DNA from: JBBQKG01 sp038326655
GTDB lineage: Bacteria > Actinomycetota > Thermoleophilia > Solirubrobacterales > JBBDJG01
Length of the DNA: 64,000 nt
Reading direction: 5' to 3'
Assembly: GCA_038326655.1 (NCBI GenBank)
Contig: JBBQKG010000004.1
Span: forward strand, 1 to 64,000
In this document: piece after piece, positions 34,727 to 43,263 of the stretch
Numbering within the stretch: the stretch's first letter is position 1
How the letters are laid out: each line of letters opens with the position of its first letter
Made by a program: the position numbers and the translations under genes
The notes under the pieces: model-generated
What the model was told of the DNA's origin: nothing
Seen by the model: only the letters and a program-made list of their open reading frames with translations
Databases searched by the model: none

Positions 34727-35443
34727 TCAGACGATAGGGGAGCCGGACAGCAATGCCGGGAGGTTGTCCAGCGTGAAGACCCGTTCCACCTCGCCGGTAT
34801 CGGGATCCGAGGCGGCGCGATCGAGCAGCACCGAGCGGATCCCGGCGGCCCGGCCCCCGGCGATGTCGACCTCGAGCGAGTCGCCCACGAACAGCGCGCG
34901 CTCCGGCGGGCACTGGAGGCGCCGGAGCGCCACCCGAAAGATCTCGGGGTCCGGCTTTCGCACGCCCGCCTCGGCCGACGTGACGACCGCGTCCAGCAGC
35001 CCTCCGAGACCGAGGCTCGCGAGCTGCGTGCCGAGCGAGCAGTCCCAGTTGGAGACCACGGCAGTGCGCATCCCGCTCACGCGCAGCGTGCCGAGCACGG
35101 ACGCCGCGTCGGGAAACGGGACGAAGCGAAGTGACTCGAGCAGCGCCTCGCTCACCTGCTCGGAGCTGAGTCGTGCGACTGCTTCCGGAAGCGCGCTCGC
35201 GAGCACCTCCGCACAGCGCGCCCGAAGCTGGGCGAGGCTCTCGGGGTCGCGCCCCTCGGTGTGGTGCTCGAGGTAGTAGGCGATCTCGGCGCGCATTGCC
35301 TCTCGCGCCTGCTGCTCGGACAACTCGATGCCGTGGCGCGATCTCAAGACGACGCGCAGCAGCGGCCACGGCGGCTCGAGGCGCACGAGCGTCCCGAGCA
35401 CGTCGAACAGCACGGCCTCGCAGCGGGGCGGTGCGGTATCCAA
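34727..35443 (-). CDS. HAD superfamily (subfamily IA) hydrolase
   Basis: This 238-residue HAD-IA hydrolase has motif I as AVLFDVLGTLVRLEPPW, motif II in MRTAVVSNWDCSL, motif III lysine in GVRKPDPEIFRVAL and motif IV ALFVGDSLEVDIAGGRAAGI. Motif I has the nucleophile Asp but Leu instead of the usual second Asp (DxLGT rather than DxDGT), which in this superfamily marks proteins closer to haloacid dehalogenases or with altered phosphatase activity. It lies 14 bases downstream of the molybdopterin oxidoreductase gene and eight bases from the CPBP start. Confidence 0.87.
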   Translation of the reverse strand: MDTAPPRCEAVLFDVLGTLVRLEPPWPLLRVVLRSRHGIELSEQQAREAMRAEIAYYLEHHTEGRDPESLAQLRARCAEVLASALPEAVARLSSEQVSEALLESLRFVPFPDAASVLGTLRVSGMRTAVVSNWDCSLGTQLASLGLGGLLDAVVTSAEAGVRKPDPEIFRVALRRLQCPPERALFVGDSLEVDIAGGRAAGIRSVLLDRAASDPDTGEVERVFTLDNLPALLSGSPIV

Positions 35444-35457
35444 GGCCTGAAAGCCGG

Positions 35458-37665
35458 CTAGGCCTGAGCCGCGAGCGCTTCCGTGCCGGCTCGATCGGCC
35501 GCCGCCGGGCCAACCGCCGCCGGCTCGACGCGCACGGGGATGCCGTTCAGATGGGCCATGCCGGCGAGCCGCTCGAGCCCGTCCGCGTCAGACGATGCGA
35601 GCAGGTTCACGTTGACGCCGCCCGCCTCGTTCGCGACCCGCCAACCGCCGCGGTGACCCCAGCCGTGTGGCAGCGCGACGGCGCCGCGGGTCATGTCGTC
35701 CGTGAGCATCACCGGCGCCTCGACCGCGCCCGACGACGACGAGATGCGGACCAGATCGTCCTCGGCGACGCCCGCCTCGGCGGCATCGACCGGGTTCATC
35801 CGCAATGCGTGCGTGCGGCCGCCCCGCATCAGGAGCGGCGCGTTGTGCATCCACGAGTTGTGCGAGCGCAGCTCGCGCATCCCGATCAGCCGCAGCGGGA
35901 AGTCCCGCGAGGCGCCGTCGGCGCCTGCCAGCCGCCCGATCTCCTCGCCGATCGCGGCGTCGTCGAGCCGCACTCGGCTGCCGTCGTGGCGCACCTTGCG
36001 GTCGAGCACTCCGGTTGCGATGTCCTCGCCGAGCACGATCCCGTGCGGGTGACGCGCCACCTTCCGCAACGAGAGGCCGGAGCGGCGCAGGCCGAAGAGG
36101 TCTCCCGCCGGACCGGTGCGCAGCACGAGGTCGATCAGGCGGCGCGGGCTCAACCGCAGACCGAGCTTCGCGAGCGCACGCAGCGCCGGCAGCGAGTACG
36201 GCGCGACTCCGATGCGCCGCGAGATGTCGTCGATCACCTGCCACTCCTGGCGCGCCTCGCCCGCGGGCGGCACCACCGGCTTGGTGACCTGGATGAAGGG
36301 GGTGTTGAAGAGGCCGAGGAAGGCGACCGGGACATCCTCGCGCTCGAGGAAGGTGGTCGCGGGGAGCACGTAGTCGGCGTGCCGGTTGGTCTCGTTCACG
36401 TAGATGTCGAGCGACACGCTGAGGTCGAGCTCCTCCAGCGCGTGCTCGAGCGCGTTGCCGTCCGGAACAGACAGCACGGGGTTGCCGGCGGAGACGAAAA
36501 GGGCGCGGATCTGTCCCTTCCCCGGCGTCGTGATCTCCTCGGGCAGGACCGTCGCCGGCAGGTTCCCGATCACGTCCGGGTAACCGCCGATGCGCGACCG
36601 GATCTTGCCGTAGGTGGCGAGGCCGATCTTCTCGCCGACGTCGTCGAGCGCGATCGGCGGACGGCCGAAGACAGCGCCGCCGGGCCGGTCGAGGTTGCCC
36701 GTGACAGCGTTCAGCGCGTCGAGCAGGTAGGCCACGAGCGTGCCGAACCGGCCGAGGCAGGAACCCGTGCGCCCGTAGGCAACCGCGCTCGGGGCGGTCG
36801 CGAAACCGCGTGCGATCTCGCGGACGCGGCCGGCGTCGATCCCGGTCACGCCGGCAGTCCGCTCAGGGGGGAACTCGGAGCTGCGACGCGCGAGCTCTTC
36901 GGCCCCACGCGTATGCGCGGCGAGAAAGCGCCTGTCCTCGAGCTGCTCCTCGAAGACCACGTGGAGCAGCGAGAGCAGCAGCCACGCGTCCGCGTCAGGC
37001 TGGATCGGAAGGTGCTCGTACTGACGGGCTGTCTCGGTCCGGCGAGGGTCGACGACCACGATCCGCCCCCCACGATCGGTGATCTCGTTGAGCTGCTCGC
37101 GGATCCGCGGCGCAGACAGCACCGACCCGTGGGAGACCAGCGGGTTCGCGCCCACGATCAGCATGAAGCTAGTCCGCTTGAGGTCGGGGATCGGGACCAC
37201 CAGCGGCGAGCCGTAGAGCAGCGCCGAGGCGGCAAACCGGTTGTTCACGTCCTGCGAGCCCGCGGAGTAGTAGTGCGGCGAGCCGAGCCCGTCGAGGAAC
37301 CCCTTCACCCAGAGCGTGTGGCTGTAGCTGAACGCGCCCGGGTTGCCCATGTACCAGGCGATGCTGTCCGGCCCGCGCGTGTCGATCAGCCGGCGCAGCC
37401 TGGCGGCGATGTCGCCGAGCGCCTCTTTCCACGTCGTGCGCTCGAACTCGCCCGGCCCTCCGACGCGCCGCAGCGGGTGGAGGACGCGATCCGGATCGTT
37501 CTGCACGCCGGTCATCGCGATTCCCTTCGGACATGCATAGCCCCGTGAAAGCGGGTGGTCGCGGTCGGGGCGAAGCTGCGTGAGGCGCCCGTCCTCGACC
37601 GTCGCCACGACCCCGCAGAGGGGCTCGCAGATCCGGCAGAAGGTAACGCGCTCGTCGACCGCCAT
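35458..37665 (-). CDS. Molybdopterin-dependent oxidoreductase (formate dehydrogenase/DMSO reductase family)
   Basis: This catalytic subunit of about 735 residues has an N-terminal 4Fe-4S motif (VTFCRICEPLCGVVATVEDGR...GYACPKG). The bis-MGD regions include DSIAWYMGNPGAFSYSH, LIVGANPLVSHGS, GRIVVVDPRRTETARQ and the C-terminal domain LRSHNSWMHNAP...LRMNPVDAAEAGV. At the metal-ligand position the sequence reads YSAGSQDVNNRF, with no Cys or Sec, so the ligand is unclear. No Tat signal is seen and no electron-transfer subunit adjoins, suggesting a cytoplasmic enzyme. The substrate is unknown. ATG 37665 or GTG 37689 could be the start. Confidence 0.9.
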   Translation of the reverse strand: MAVDERVTFCRICEPLCGVVATVEDGRLTQLRPDRDHPLSRGYACPKGIAMTGVQNDPDRVLHPLRRVGGPGEFERTTWKEALGDIAARLRRLIDTRGPDSIAWYMGNPGAFSYSHTLWVKGFLDGLGSPHYYSAGSQDVNNRFAASALLYGSPLVVPIPDLKRTSFMLIVGANPLVSHGSVLSAPRIREQLNEITDRGGRIVVVDPRRTETARQYEHLPIQPDADAWLLLSLLHVVFEEQLEDRRFLAAHTRGAEELARRSSEFPPERTAGVTGIDAGRVREIARGFATAPSAVAYGRTGSCLGRFGTLVAYLLDALNAVTGNLDRPGGAVFGRPPIALDDVGEKIGLATYGKIRSRIGGYPDVIGNLPATVLPEEITTPGKGQIRALFVSAGNPVLSVPDGNALEHALEELDLSVSLDIYVNETNRHADYVLPATTFLEREDVPVAFLGLFNTPFIQVTKPVVPPAGEARQEWQVIDDISRRIGVAPYSLPALRALAKLGLRLSPRRLIDLVLRTGPAGDLFGLRRSGLSLRKVARHPHGIVLGEDIATGVLDRKVRHDGSRVRLDDAAIGEEIGRLAGADGASRDFPLRLIGMRELRSHNSWMHNAPLLMRGGRTHALRMNPVDAAEAGVAEDDLVRISSSSGAVEAPVMLTDDMTRGAVALPHGWGHRGGWRVANEAGGVNVNLLASSDADGLERLAGMAHLNGIPVRVEPAAVGPAAADRAGTEALAAQA

Positions 37666-37808
37666 CCCGAGTGCCGAGTCTACCGGCACCGGGGGGTTCG
37701 CCGGGTCGTCCGCAAAGTTGAGATCGGTACCCTTTTTCTGGGCAGGGAGGGCTGCGGGCAGGCGGAATCACTCGCATAGCGGCTGCAGGCCGCCCTTTCG
37801 TCATTCCA

Positions 37809-39935
37809 ATGACCCATCGCGAGCGCAGACGCCACAGTCGGAGCCGCAAGCAGAGCCGCATCCTGCTTGCGTTTGCAGTGCTGGGCATGTGTATGGCGAT
37901 CGCCGGGCTGTCGATCGCGGGCTACGTGATCTCGGTCGCGGCCTCGGCGCCGCCGCTCGAGTCGCTGAAGCCGATCGATCAGGGCACGAGCTCGGCCGTG
38001 TACGCGATCGACGGATCGCGGCTCGGCTTCATCCAGTCGGACGAGATCCGCACCCCGATCGGGCTGGTCCGCATCCCCGTGTCGATGCAGGCCGCGACGG
38101 TCGCGATCGAGGATCAGCGCTTCTACCACCACGGGGGCGTCGACTACGAGGGGATCGCGCGGGCGGCGATCAAGAACGTCGAGGCCGGCAAGACCGTCGA
38201 GGGTGGCTCCACGATCACCCAGCAGCTGGTCCGCAACCTGTACGTCGGCCGGGAACGAACGCTCGAGCGCAAGATCCGCGAGGCAAGGCTCGCCGAGCAA
38301 CTCGAGCACAAGCACTCGAAGCGCTGGATACTGGAGAACTACCTCAACTCGGTGCCCTACGGGACCGTCGACGGCCAGACCGCCGTGGGCGTGCAGGCCG
38401 CGGCAGAGACGTTCTTCGCCAAGCCCGCGAAGAACCTCACGCTGGAGCAGTCGGCGCTGCTGGCGGGGCTTCCGCAGGCGCCGAGCGAGCTGAACCCGTT
38501 CCAGAACCCGAAGGCCGCGCTCGACCGGCGGCGCGAAGTGCTGACCAAGATGGCCAAGCTGGGCTACATCTCCAAGCAAATCGCCGCGGATGCCTCGGCG
38601 AAGCCTCTCGGGGTCCGGCGCGGAGACCTCTACACGAAGATCCGTGAGCCGTTCTTCTTCGACTTCGTGAAGCAGCAGCTGATCGATCGCTTCGGCGTCA
38701 ACACGGTGCGCAAGGGCGGCCTGCGTGTCTACACGACGATCGACCCGAAGCTGCAACAGGCTGGCCGCAACGCAATCGACTCAACGCTGAACTATGCGGG
38801 AGACCCGAGCGCGGCGGTCGTCGCGATCGATCCGCGCAACGGCTACATCCGTGCGATGGCGTCCAGCTCGCACTACCGGCACAACCAGTACAACCTCGCC
38901 GCGCAGGGGCATCGCCAGCCGGGCTCCGCCTTCAAGACGTTCGTCCTCACGACCGCGATCAAGCGGGGCATCAACCCGAACTCGACCGGATACGTCTCGC
39001 GGCCGCTCGACCTGCACACGCTCAGCTACGGGCCGTGGAAGGTGCAGACCTACGACCACACCTACGGCGGCTACATGAACCTTGTGCGGGCGACGCTTCG
39101 CTCCGACAACACCGTCTACGCACAGCTCGACCTCGACCTCGGGCCGAAGAGCGTCGCCGACACGGCCAAGCAGATGGGGATCACGACCAAGCTCGACGGC
39201 TACCCGGCGGAGGGCCTCGGCGGCCTCAAGCGGGGCGTCTCGCCGCTCGAGATGGCGAACGCCTACTCGACGCTGGCCTCCGGAGGCATCCGCAACAAGC
39301 CGATCGCGATCACGAAGGTGAAGTTCCCCGACGGGAAGATCGAGGATCTCGGCAAGCCCCAGCGCCACCGCGTCTTCTCGGACGCGGTCGCCTACGAGGT
39401 GACGAAGATTCTCAAGATGAACGTGCAGCAGGGCACCGGCACGCGCGCGAACGTCGGCTGCCCGGCAGCGGGCAAGACGGGCACCACCGACAACTTCAAC
39501 GACGCCTGGTTCGACGGCTTCACGCCCCGCCTGACGGCGGCCGTGTGGGTCGGGTACCCCGACGCGCTTCGCGAGATGCGCAGCGTGCACGGCATCTCGG
39601 TCGCGGGCGGGACCTTCCCAGCGCAGATCTGGCACAACTTCATGTCGGTCGCGAAGGGCGGCTTCTGCGGAGACTTTCCGCAGCCGAAGAGCTCGATCAC
39701 CTGGTCGCCCTTCTTCAGCAAGTACAACGGGCGCGGCGGCTACTACAACAACAACCAGGGCGGCTACGGCAACTCATCCGGCGGCGGTTACAACGGCTAT
39801 GACCCGCGGATCTACGGCGGCGGCTCGCCGCCCGCCGGGGGCACACCCGGAGGCACACCTGGAGGCGGCGGTGGGGGCGGCAACAGCCCGGGCGCCAAGC
39901 CCGGCGGCCCGAGCACCGGCGGCGCCGGGCGGTAG
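37809..39935 (+). CDS. Class A penicillin-binding protein (bifunctional transglycosylase/transpeptidase)
   Basis: This 708-residue PBP has a basic N-terminus, a single membrane helix and then a GT51 domain with EDQRFYHHGGVDYEG and EGGSTITQQLVRN. The transpeptidase domain has SAFK (Ser about 373), SDN (about 432-434) and KTGTT (about 556-560), so all catalytic motifs are intact. The last 80 residues are rich in Gly, Asn, Tyr and Pro (NNNQGGYGNSSGGGYNGY, then GGTPGG repeats), a low-complexity surface tail. The 3' end also encodes the start of the next gene in another frame. Confidence 0.95.
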   Translation: MTHRERRRHSRSRKQSRILLAFAVLGMCMAIAGLSIAGYVISVAASAPPLESLKPIDQGTSSAVYAIDGSRLGFIQSDEIRTPIGLVRIPVSMQAATVAIEDQRFYHHGGVDYEGIARAAIKNVEAGKTVEGGSTITQQLVRNLYVGRERTLERKIREARLAEQLEHKHSKRWILENYLNSVPYGTVDGQTAVGVQAAAETFFAKPAKNLTLEQSALLAGLPQAPSELNPFQNPKAALDRRREVLTKMAKLGYISKQIAADASAKPLGVRRGDLYTKIREPFFFDFVKQQLIDRFGVNTVRKGGLRVYTTIDPKLQQAGRNAIDSTLNYAGDPSAAVVAIDPRNGYIRAMASSSHYRHNQYNLAAQGHRQPGSAFKTFVLTTAIKRGINPNSTGYVSRPLDLHTLSYGPWKVQTYDHTYGGYMNLVRATLRSDNTVYAQLDLDLGPKSVADTAKQMGITTKLDGYPAEGLGGLKRGVSPLEMANAYSTLASGGIRNKPIAITKVKFPDGKIEDLGKPQRHRVFSDAVAYEVTKILKMNVQQGTGTRANVGCPAAGKTGTTDNFNDAWFDGFTPRLTAAVWVGYPDALREMRSVHGISVAGGTFPAQIWHNFMSVAKGGFCGDFPQPKSSITWSPFFSKYNGRGGYYNNNQGGYGNSSGGGYNGYDPRIYGGGSPPAGGTPGGTPGGGGGGGNSPGAKPGGPSTGGAGR

Positions 39936-41235
39936 CGCCCGGCGGCGCGTCGCCGCGCACGCCGCGCTTGCCGCGCTTGCGGCCATCTACCTGGCGCTCG
40001 CGATCCTGTTCGCCGCGGCCGGGTCCCGCGTGGTGCTCGCGACCGCCGGAGGCTCGCCCGGCTGGCTGCTCGGGCCCTTCCGTGGACTGGGCGCCGGCTT
40101 CGCCGACTCAGATCTCGCCGGCCCGCTCTTCTACCTCGGGCTGTGGCTCGCAACCGTCGCGTACGTGGCGGTGATGGTGCTCGCACGCTCGCTCGGGGCA
40201 CGACTTGCGCTCGGCGCCGTGGTGGCGCTTCACGTCTTGTTCCTGCTCGCACCGCCACTGCTGTCGCAGGACGTCTTCAGCTACCTCGCCTACGCGCGCC
40301 TCGACGTGCTGCACTCGCTCAACCCCTACACGCACAGCCCGGACGCGGCGCCGGCCGACGCGGTGTTCGGGTTCGCCGGATCGAAGCACGCCACCAGCGC
40401 GTACGGTCCCCTCTTCACGCTTGCGACCCTGCCGCTCGCGAAGCTCGGCGTGCCGGCCGGGTTCTGGACCCTCAAGGCCCTGACCGCGGCTGCCAGCCTC
40501 GGCGTGGTCGGCCTCACCTGGGCCTGCGCCCGCCGCCTCGGCACCGACCCCCTGTTCGCGGCGCTCGCGGTGGGGCTCAACCCACTCGTGCTCGTGCACG
40601 TCGTGGGCGGCGCCCACAACGACGCGCTCGTGATGCTCTGCGTGATGGCGGGCGTGCTCGCCGTGCTTTCCGCGCGGCCCGCGGCAGCGGGATCGTTCGG
40701 GGCCGCCGGCGCGGCCGTCAAGGCCTCCGGCGCGATTACGGCGCCCTTCATGCTGATCGGGGCCCGCGACCGGCAGCGGGTCCTGCTCGGGGCTGCCACA
40801 GGCGTCGCCGTGATCGCTCCCGCGGCGTTTGCGGCCTTCGGCGGGAAGGCCGTGCAGGCGTTCGTGCTGATCGGTCAGAACCAGGACCGCACCACGCACT
40901 GGAGCGTCCCCCAGAGGCTCGCCGACGGCATTGGTGCGCTCACCGGGGGCGACCCGAATTCGATCGTGCACTTCACCCGCGGGGCGCTCGCGGTCGCGCT
41001 CGCAGTGGTGCTCGCCGTGCTCCTGCAACGCGCCTGGCGCGACCGCGCCGACCCGCGCGCGTGGGTGCTGGCGGCGGGCTGGGCAACACTCGCCGTGCTG
41101 CTCGCGACCGCGTGGCTCGTGCCCTGGTATGCGATCTGGCTGCTTCCGCTCGCGGCGATCGCGGGTTGCCGGCGCCTGAGCGTCGCGACGGTCATGCTGT
41201 GTGCCTACATGCTGGTGATCGCAGTGCCGCTGTGA
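39871..41235 (+). CDS. GT-C family glycosyltransferase (MptB/DUF2029-like), starting inside the PBP gene
   Basis: This 454-residue membrane protein has about 11-13 hydrophobic helices and the lumenal motif LLSQDVFSYLAYARLDVLHSLNPYTHSP, as in polyprenol-phosphate-mannose-dependent mannosyltransferases. Later segments include GAHNDALVMLCVMAGV and LIGQNQDRTTHWSVPQRLADGIG. Frame and topology are clear, but donor and acceptor are inferred. GTG 39871 has GGAGG five bases upstream (39861-39865), giving a 65-base overlap with the glycine-rich tail of the PBP gene in a different frame. No start codon exists between the PBP stop and the first helix. The stop overlaps thiL as GTGA. Confidence 0.8.
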   Translation: MGAATARAPSPAARAPAAPGGSARRRVAAHAALAALAAIYLALAILFAAAGSRVVLATAGGSPGWLLGPFRGLGAGFADSDLAGPLFYLGLWLATVAYVAVMVLARSLGARLALGAVVALHVLFLLAPPLLSQDVFSYLAYARLDVLHSLNPYTHSPDAAPADAVFGFAGSKHATSAYGPLFTLATLPLAKLGVPAGFWTLKALTAAASLGVVGLTWACARRLGTDPLFAALAVGLNPLVLVHVVGGAHNDALVMLCVMAGVLAVLSARPAAAGSFGAAGAAVKASGAITAPFMLIGARDRQRVLLGAATGVAVIAPAAFAAFGGKAVQAFVLIGQNQDRTTHWSVPQRLADGIGALTGGDPNSIVHFTRGALAVALAVVLAVLLQRAWRDRADPRAWVLAAGWATLAVLLATAWLVPWYAIWLLPLAAIAGCRRLSVATVMLCAYMLVIAVPL

Positions 41236-42236
41236 GCTCCGAGTTCGACCTGATCGAGGCGATCCGCTCGACGCTGAGCGAGCGCGGTGGCCGGGTGATC
41301 GTCGGGTCCGGGGACGACGCCGCCGTGACGCGCGCGGACGGCGTGACCGTCACGTCGGTCGACGGGTTCGTGGAGGGCGTGCACTTCCGGCTCGCGACCA
41401 CATCGCTGCGCGATCTCGGGCACAAGTGCCTTGCCGGAGCGGCGTCGGACATCGCCGCGATGGGAGCGAGCCCCGGCGAGGCCTATTTCGTGCTCGCCGT
41501 GCCCGACCACCTGGCCGCCGAGGAGGTGACCGACTTCGCCGAGGGCGCGGAGGCGCTCGCGGCGACGCTCGGCTTCACGATCTGCGGCGGCGACGTGAGC
41601 CGCGGCGGCGAGCTGTTCGTGGCCGTCACCGTCACCGGACATGCCGCGCACGAGGACGATCTGGTGCTCCGGGACGGCGCCGCGCCGGGGGATCGCATCG
41701 GCGTGACCGGCGCGCTGGGAGGCGCGGGCGCGGGGCTGCTGCTGCTCGAGCGGAAGCTGAGCGGCCTCGACGCGTCGGTCGGCGAGGCGCTGATCGAGCG
41801 CCAGCTGCGGCCCCGTCCGCGGATCGGCGCGGGTGTCGCGCTGGCCGGCGCGGGCGTGCACGCGATGATCGACGTAAGCGACGGCATCGCCTCGGACTGC
41901 GAGCGGCTCGCCGAGCGCAGTCGCGTGACGATCGAGGTCGATCTCGCCGACCTGCCGGTCGAGGAAGGCGTCGCGGACGTCGCCTGCCGGGCCGAGATCG
42001 ACCCGCTCGTGCTCGCGGCGACCGCGGGTGAGGACTACGAGCTGCTGTTCGCGGCGCCGCCAGGCGCGGTCGCGGCAGTCGAGGCCGCGGGCGCGCAGGC
42101 GGATGCTCCGGTCACCTGGATCGGCCGCGTGCTGGAGGGCGAAGGAGTCAGGCTGCTTGCTGCAGACGGTACGAAGCGCCGGCTCCGCGGCTGGGACCAC
42201 CTGGCCCCTCGCCAGGGCTTCCCTGGGCGAGCTTGA
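41232..42236 (+). CDS. thiL: Thiamine-monophosphate kinase ThiL
   Basis: ThiL phosphorylates thiamine monophosphate to thiamine pyrophosphate. The 334-residue protein begins EFDLIEAIRSTL and has VIVGSGDDAAVTR, TSVDGFVEGVHFR, GAASDIAAMGASP, GGDVSRGGELFVAVTVTG, MIDVSDGIASDCERLAERS and TAGEDYELLF, all standard PurM-like ATP and substrate motifs. GTG 41232 overlaps the previous stop by four bases. Its 3' end overlaps a small convergent gene on the other strand. Confidence 0.95.
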   Translation: MSSEFDLIEAIRSTLSERGGRVIVGSGDDAAVTRADGVTVTSVDGFVEGVHFRLATTSLRDLGHKCLAGAASDIAAMGASPGEAYFVLAVPDHLAAEEVTDFAEGAEALAATLGFTICGGDVSRGGELFVAVTVTGHAAHEDDLVLRDGAAPGDRIGVTGALGGAGAGLLLLERKLSGLDASVGEALIERQLRPRPRIGAGVALAGAGVHAMIDVSDGIASDCERLAERSRVTIEVDLADLPVEEGVADVACRAEIDPLVLAATAGEDYELLFAAPPGAVAAVEAAGAQADAPVTWIGRVLEGEGVRLLAADGTKRRLRGWDHLAPRQGFPGRA

Positions 42237-42333
42237 CGATGATCGCGACCGCCACGCGCTCGGGATCGACCGTGTACGAGTGACTTTGAAGCTGTCTCTT
42301 CAGGTTCCGCTGCTTGAGGTGACTGATTGGCAT
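42148..42333 (-). CDS. Small protein, possibly FlgM-like, antisense to the end of thiL
   Basis: ATG 42333 is preceded by GGGAGG with an eight-base spacer, one of the best ribosome binding sites in the window. It opens a 61-codon frame beginning MPISHLKQRNLKRQLQSHSY. The middle TVDPERVAVAIIVKLAQ resembles the C-terminal helix motif of anti-sigma-28 FlgM proteins, but the match is short and the protein lacks the rest of FlgM, so the name is tentative. The last 89 bases run antisense to the end of thiL. The gene is divergent from the secreted protein at 42407. No flagellar gene is in the window. Confidence 0.5.
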   Translation of the reverse strand: MPISHLKQRNLKRQLQSHSYTVDPERVAVAIIVKLAQGSPGEGPGGPSRGAGASYRLQQAA

Positions 42334-42406
42334 CTCTTTCGCCTCCCACGCTGTTATCGGCGCGTGACGCCATGAGGCGCATACGATTGCCGTCCAACTC
42401 GGCGCT

Positions 42407-43258
42407 ATGACGAGACGGCTACTCATCTCGATGCTTTTGCTCCTGGCCGTCACGCCCGTGCAGGCCGCCCGGGCCAAGCTGGTGGGGGAATTCGACGCGG
42501 CGATCCGGAACGTGCGGCCCTGGGGGGCGTACACCGTGGTCGCGTCCGCACGCGTCTACGACACCACGGGCGCGCCGGCGCCGCGCCTGTCGAGCGCGAC
42601 CGTCCACTTCCCGCGCGGGGCGTCGCTCAGGAGCGCGTTCCTGTCCCGCCGCTACTGGTGTGACGGGTCGAAGCTCGTGACGAATCCCGACCCGGCGCTG
42701 TGCCGCAACGCCCAATTCGCCACGGGCTCGCTGTTGCTCGACGCGCGTCCCGCGATCGAGACGCCGGTGCCTGCCAGCATCTGGCTCTTCCTCGACCGCG
42801 GCGGGGTGCACCGGTCCCGGGCCGGCATCGTGATCCTGGTGAGGGCCAACGAGCGCTCGCCCGCGTGGAACTTCGACGTGCTCCACGGATACCTGATCCG
42901 CGAGCCGGCGAGCGCCTCGCGGTTCGGCTACCGGCTCGAGCTGCCGACCACCCTGCAGCCACTCCTGCCGCAAGTGACGCTGAGCCTGGTCGAGATGAAG
43001 CTGCGCATCCCGGGGCTGCAGCAGAAGCGGCGCGTGAGCGTCTGCCTGCGCCGTGCCGGGGGCCGCTGCGTCGAGCGGGGAAAGCGCACGAAGCGCACGT
43101 TCTGGCTCAAGGTGCCGGGGTGCCCGCGGGGGCACAAGGTCGCGTTCGGCGCCGACTATGCGTTCCTCGGCGCGAGCCCGATCTCCAAGCGGAGAGATGT
43201 GAGCTGCGCGCGCTTCGAGGGGTCACACGGTCAGGGCAAAGGCGAGATACCGGGGTAA
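42407..43258 (+). CDS. Secreted protein of unknown function
   Basis: This 283-residue protein has a clear signal peptide (RRLLISMLLLLAVTPVQAARA). The mature part is predicted beta-rich, with paired cysteines in the segments YWCDGSK...ALCRNAQF and VCLRRAGGRCVERGKR...GCPRGHK...DVSCARF. Six cysteines in three pairs suggest disulfides outside the membrane. No catalytic motif was recognised. The start is ATG 42407. It is followed closely by the convergent M28-like gene. Confidence 0.72.
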   Translation: MTRRLLISMLLLLAVTPVQAARAKLVGEFDAAIRNVRPWGAYTVVASARVYDTTGAPAPRLSSATVHFPRGASLRSAFLSRRYWCDGSKLVTNPDPALCRNAQFATGSLLLDARPAIETPVPASIWLFLDRGGVHRSRAGIVILVRANERSPAWNFDVLHGYLIREPASASRFGYRLELPTTLQPLLPQVTLSLVEMKLRIPGLQQKRRVSVCLRRAGGRCVERGKRTKRTFWLKVPGCPRGHKVAFGADYAFLGASPISKRRDVSCARFEGSHGQGKGEIPG

Positions 43259-43263
43259 TCGGA

